This document shows, piece by piece, positions 5,522 through 5,640 of a stretch of DNA of 5,640 nucleotides. This stretch comes from an uncultured Bacteroides sp. (GTDB lineage Bacteria > Bacteroidota > Bacteroidia > Bacteroidales > Bacteroidaceae). Under the pieces are notes generated by a model. It saw only the letters and a list, made by a program, of their open reading frames with translations, ran no database searches and was not told the origin of the DNA. Position 1 is the stretch's first letter; each line of letters starts with the position of its first letter. A program made the translations under genes and the position numbers. The DNA is taken from contig URCM01000147.1 of the NCBI GenBank assembly GCA_900546355.1, forward strand, positions 1 through 5,640, in the 5' to 3' direction.

Positions 5522-5611
5522 ATGTTATTTATTTTATGGATTTGTATTTTGGGCATTTTGGGGACGGGAATAATTCATATTAATTGTAAGCAGTCAAAAA
5601 AAGGCTATTGA
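5522..5611 (+). CDS. possible 29-residue hydrophobic peptide (doubtful)
   Basis: An ATG at 5522 opens 29 codons that begin MLFILWICILGILGTGIIHI and end NCKQSKKGY before TGA at 5609-5611. The peptide would be a single membrane helix with a basic tail. It fills most of the gap between the Fe-S protein gene and the next candidate start. AT-rich DNA easily gives short hydrophobic frames, and there is no ribosome binding site or known family, so it may be chance. Confidence 0.15.
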   Translation: MLFILWICILGILGTGIIHINCKQSKKGY

Positions 5612-5616
5612 TTGAA

Positions 5617-5640
5617 ATGAGTAACTTCGCTGCCAACCAA
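5617..5640 (+). CDS. probable start of the next operon gene (partial)
   Basis: The last 24 bases read MSNFAANQ from an ATG at 5617 and run off the window. Codons become G/C-ended (AAC TTC GCT GCC AAC), unlike the AT-rich gap just before, which suggests that a coding region has begun. The residues resemble the flippase start MANISANN: M, N, A and N are identical and the others are similar. It might therefore be another flippase-like protein. Eight residues cannot settle this. It lies 127 bp after the Fe-S protein gene, in the same direction. Confidence 0.35.

Overview
The window looks like a Bacteroidales chromosome (Bacteroides, Phocaeicola, Parabacteroides or a close relative). The strongest evidence is the flippase N-terminus (ISANNKRIAKNTLLLYFR), which I recognise from Bacteroides surface-polysaccharide loci. 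Most starts also lack a Shine-Dalgarno sequence, and the intergenic DNA is AT-rich, as is common in that order. No rRNA, tRNA, CRISPR array or recognisable transposase or integrase gene is visible. All supported genes are on the + strand.

Region 1 (1-1344) is GC-rich with mostly G/C third positions. It holds the last 16 codons of an upstream gene, a 369-residue uncharacterised protein (83-1192), and a 51-codon small ORF (1189-1344) joined to it by an ATGA overlap. I cannot assign a function to any of the three.

Region 2 (1343-1564) is non-coding. It contains a phased array of an AT-rich 14-bp motif: three direct copies 23 bp apart, then an exact inverted copy and a decayed second inverted copy 22 bp further on. 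The array ends in a strong hairpin and is followed by a separate 8-bp hairpin. It looks like a multi-site protein-binding element such as an operator, iteron set or transposon-end-like array. It lies where the GC-rich block changes to lower-GC DNA.

Region 3 (1565-2434) is a stand-alone gene for a 289-residue protein with the N-terminal catalytic layout of proteasome-fold Ntn hydrolases: Thr2, an AADSR segment with Asp27, and Lys43. The Asp-to-Lys spacing is the same as in 20S proteasome beta subunits. No partner gene such as an unfoldase, regulator or tag protein is visible beside it. Its reading frame stays open for 60 codons beyond the TAG stop.

Region 4 (2435-2781) is a 347-bp intergenic stretch with two hairpins, one terminator-like, and a 15-bp direct repeat whose copies can form competing RNA stems upstream of the next operon.

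Region 5 (2782-5640) starts a surface-polysaccharide operon. A Wzx-type flippase with a GTG start overlaps by ATGA a protein with two [4Fe-4S] motifs and an FrhB/FdhB-type (coenzyme F420 hydrogenase beta-like) domain, a type often found in polysaccharide clusters. After a short AT-rich gap, the last 24 bases look like the start of another gene (MSNFAANQ), whose first residues resemble the flippase N-terminus.
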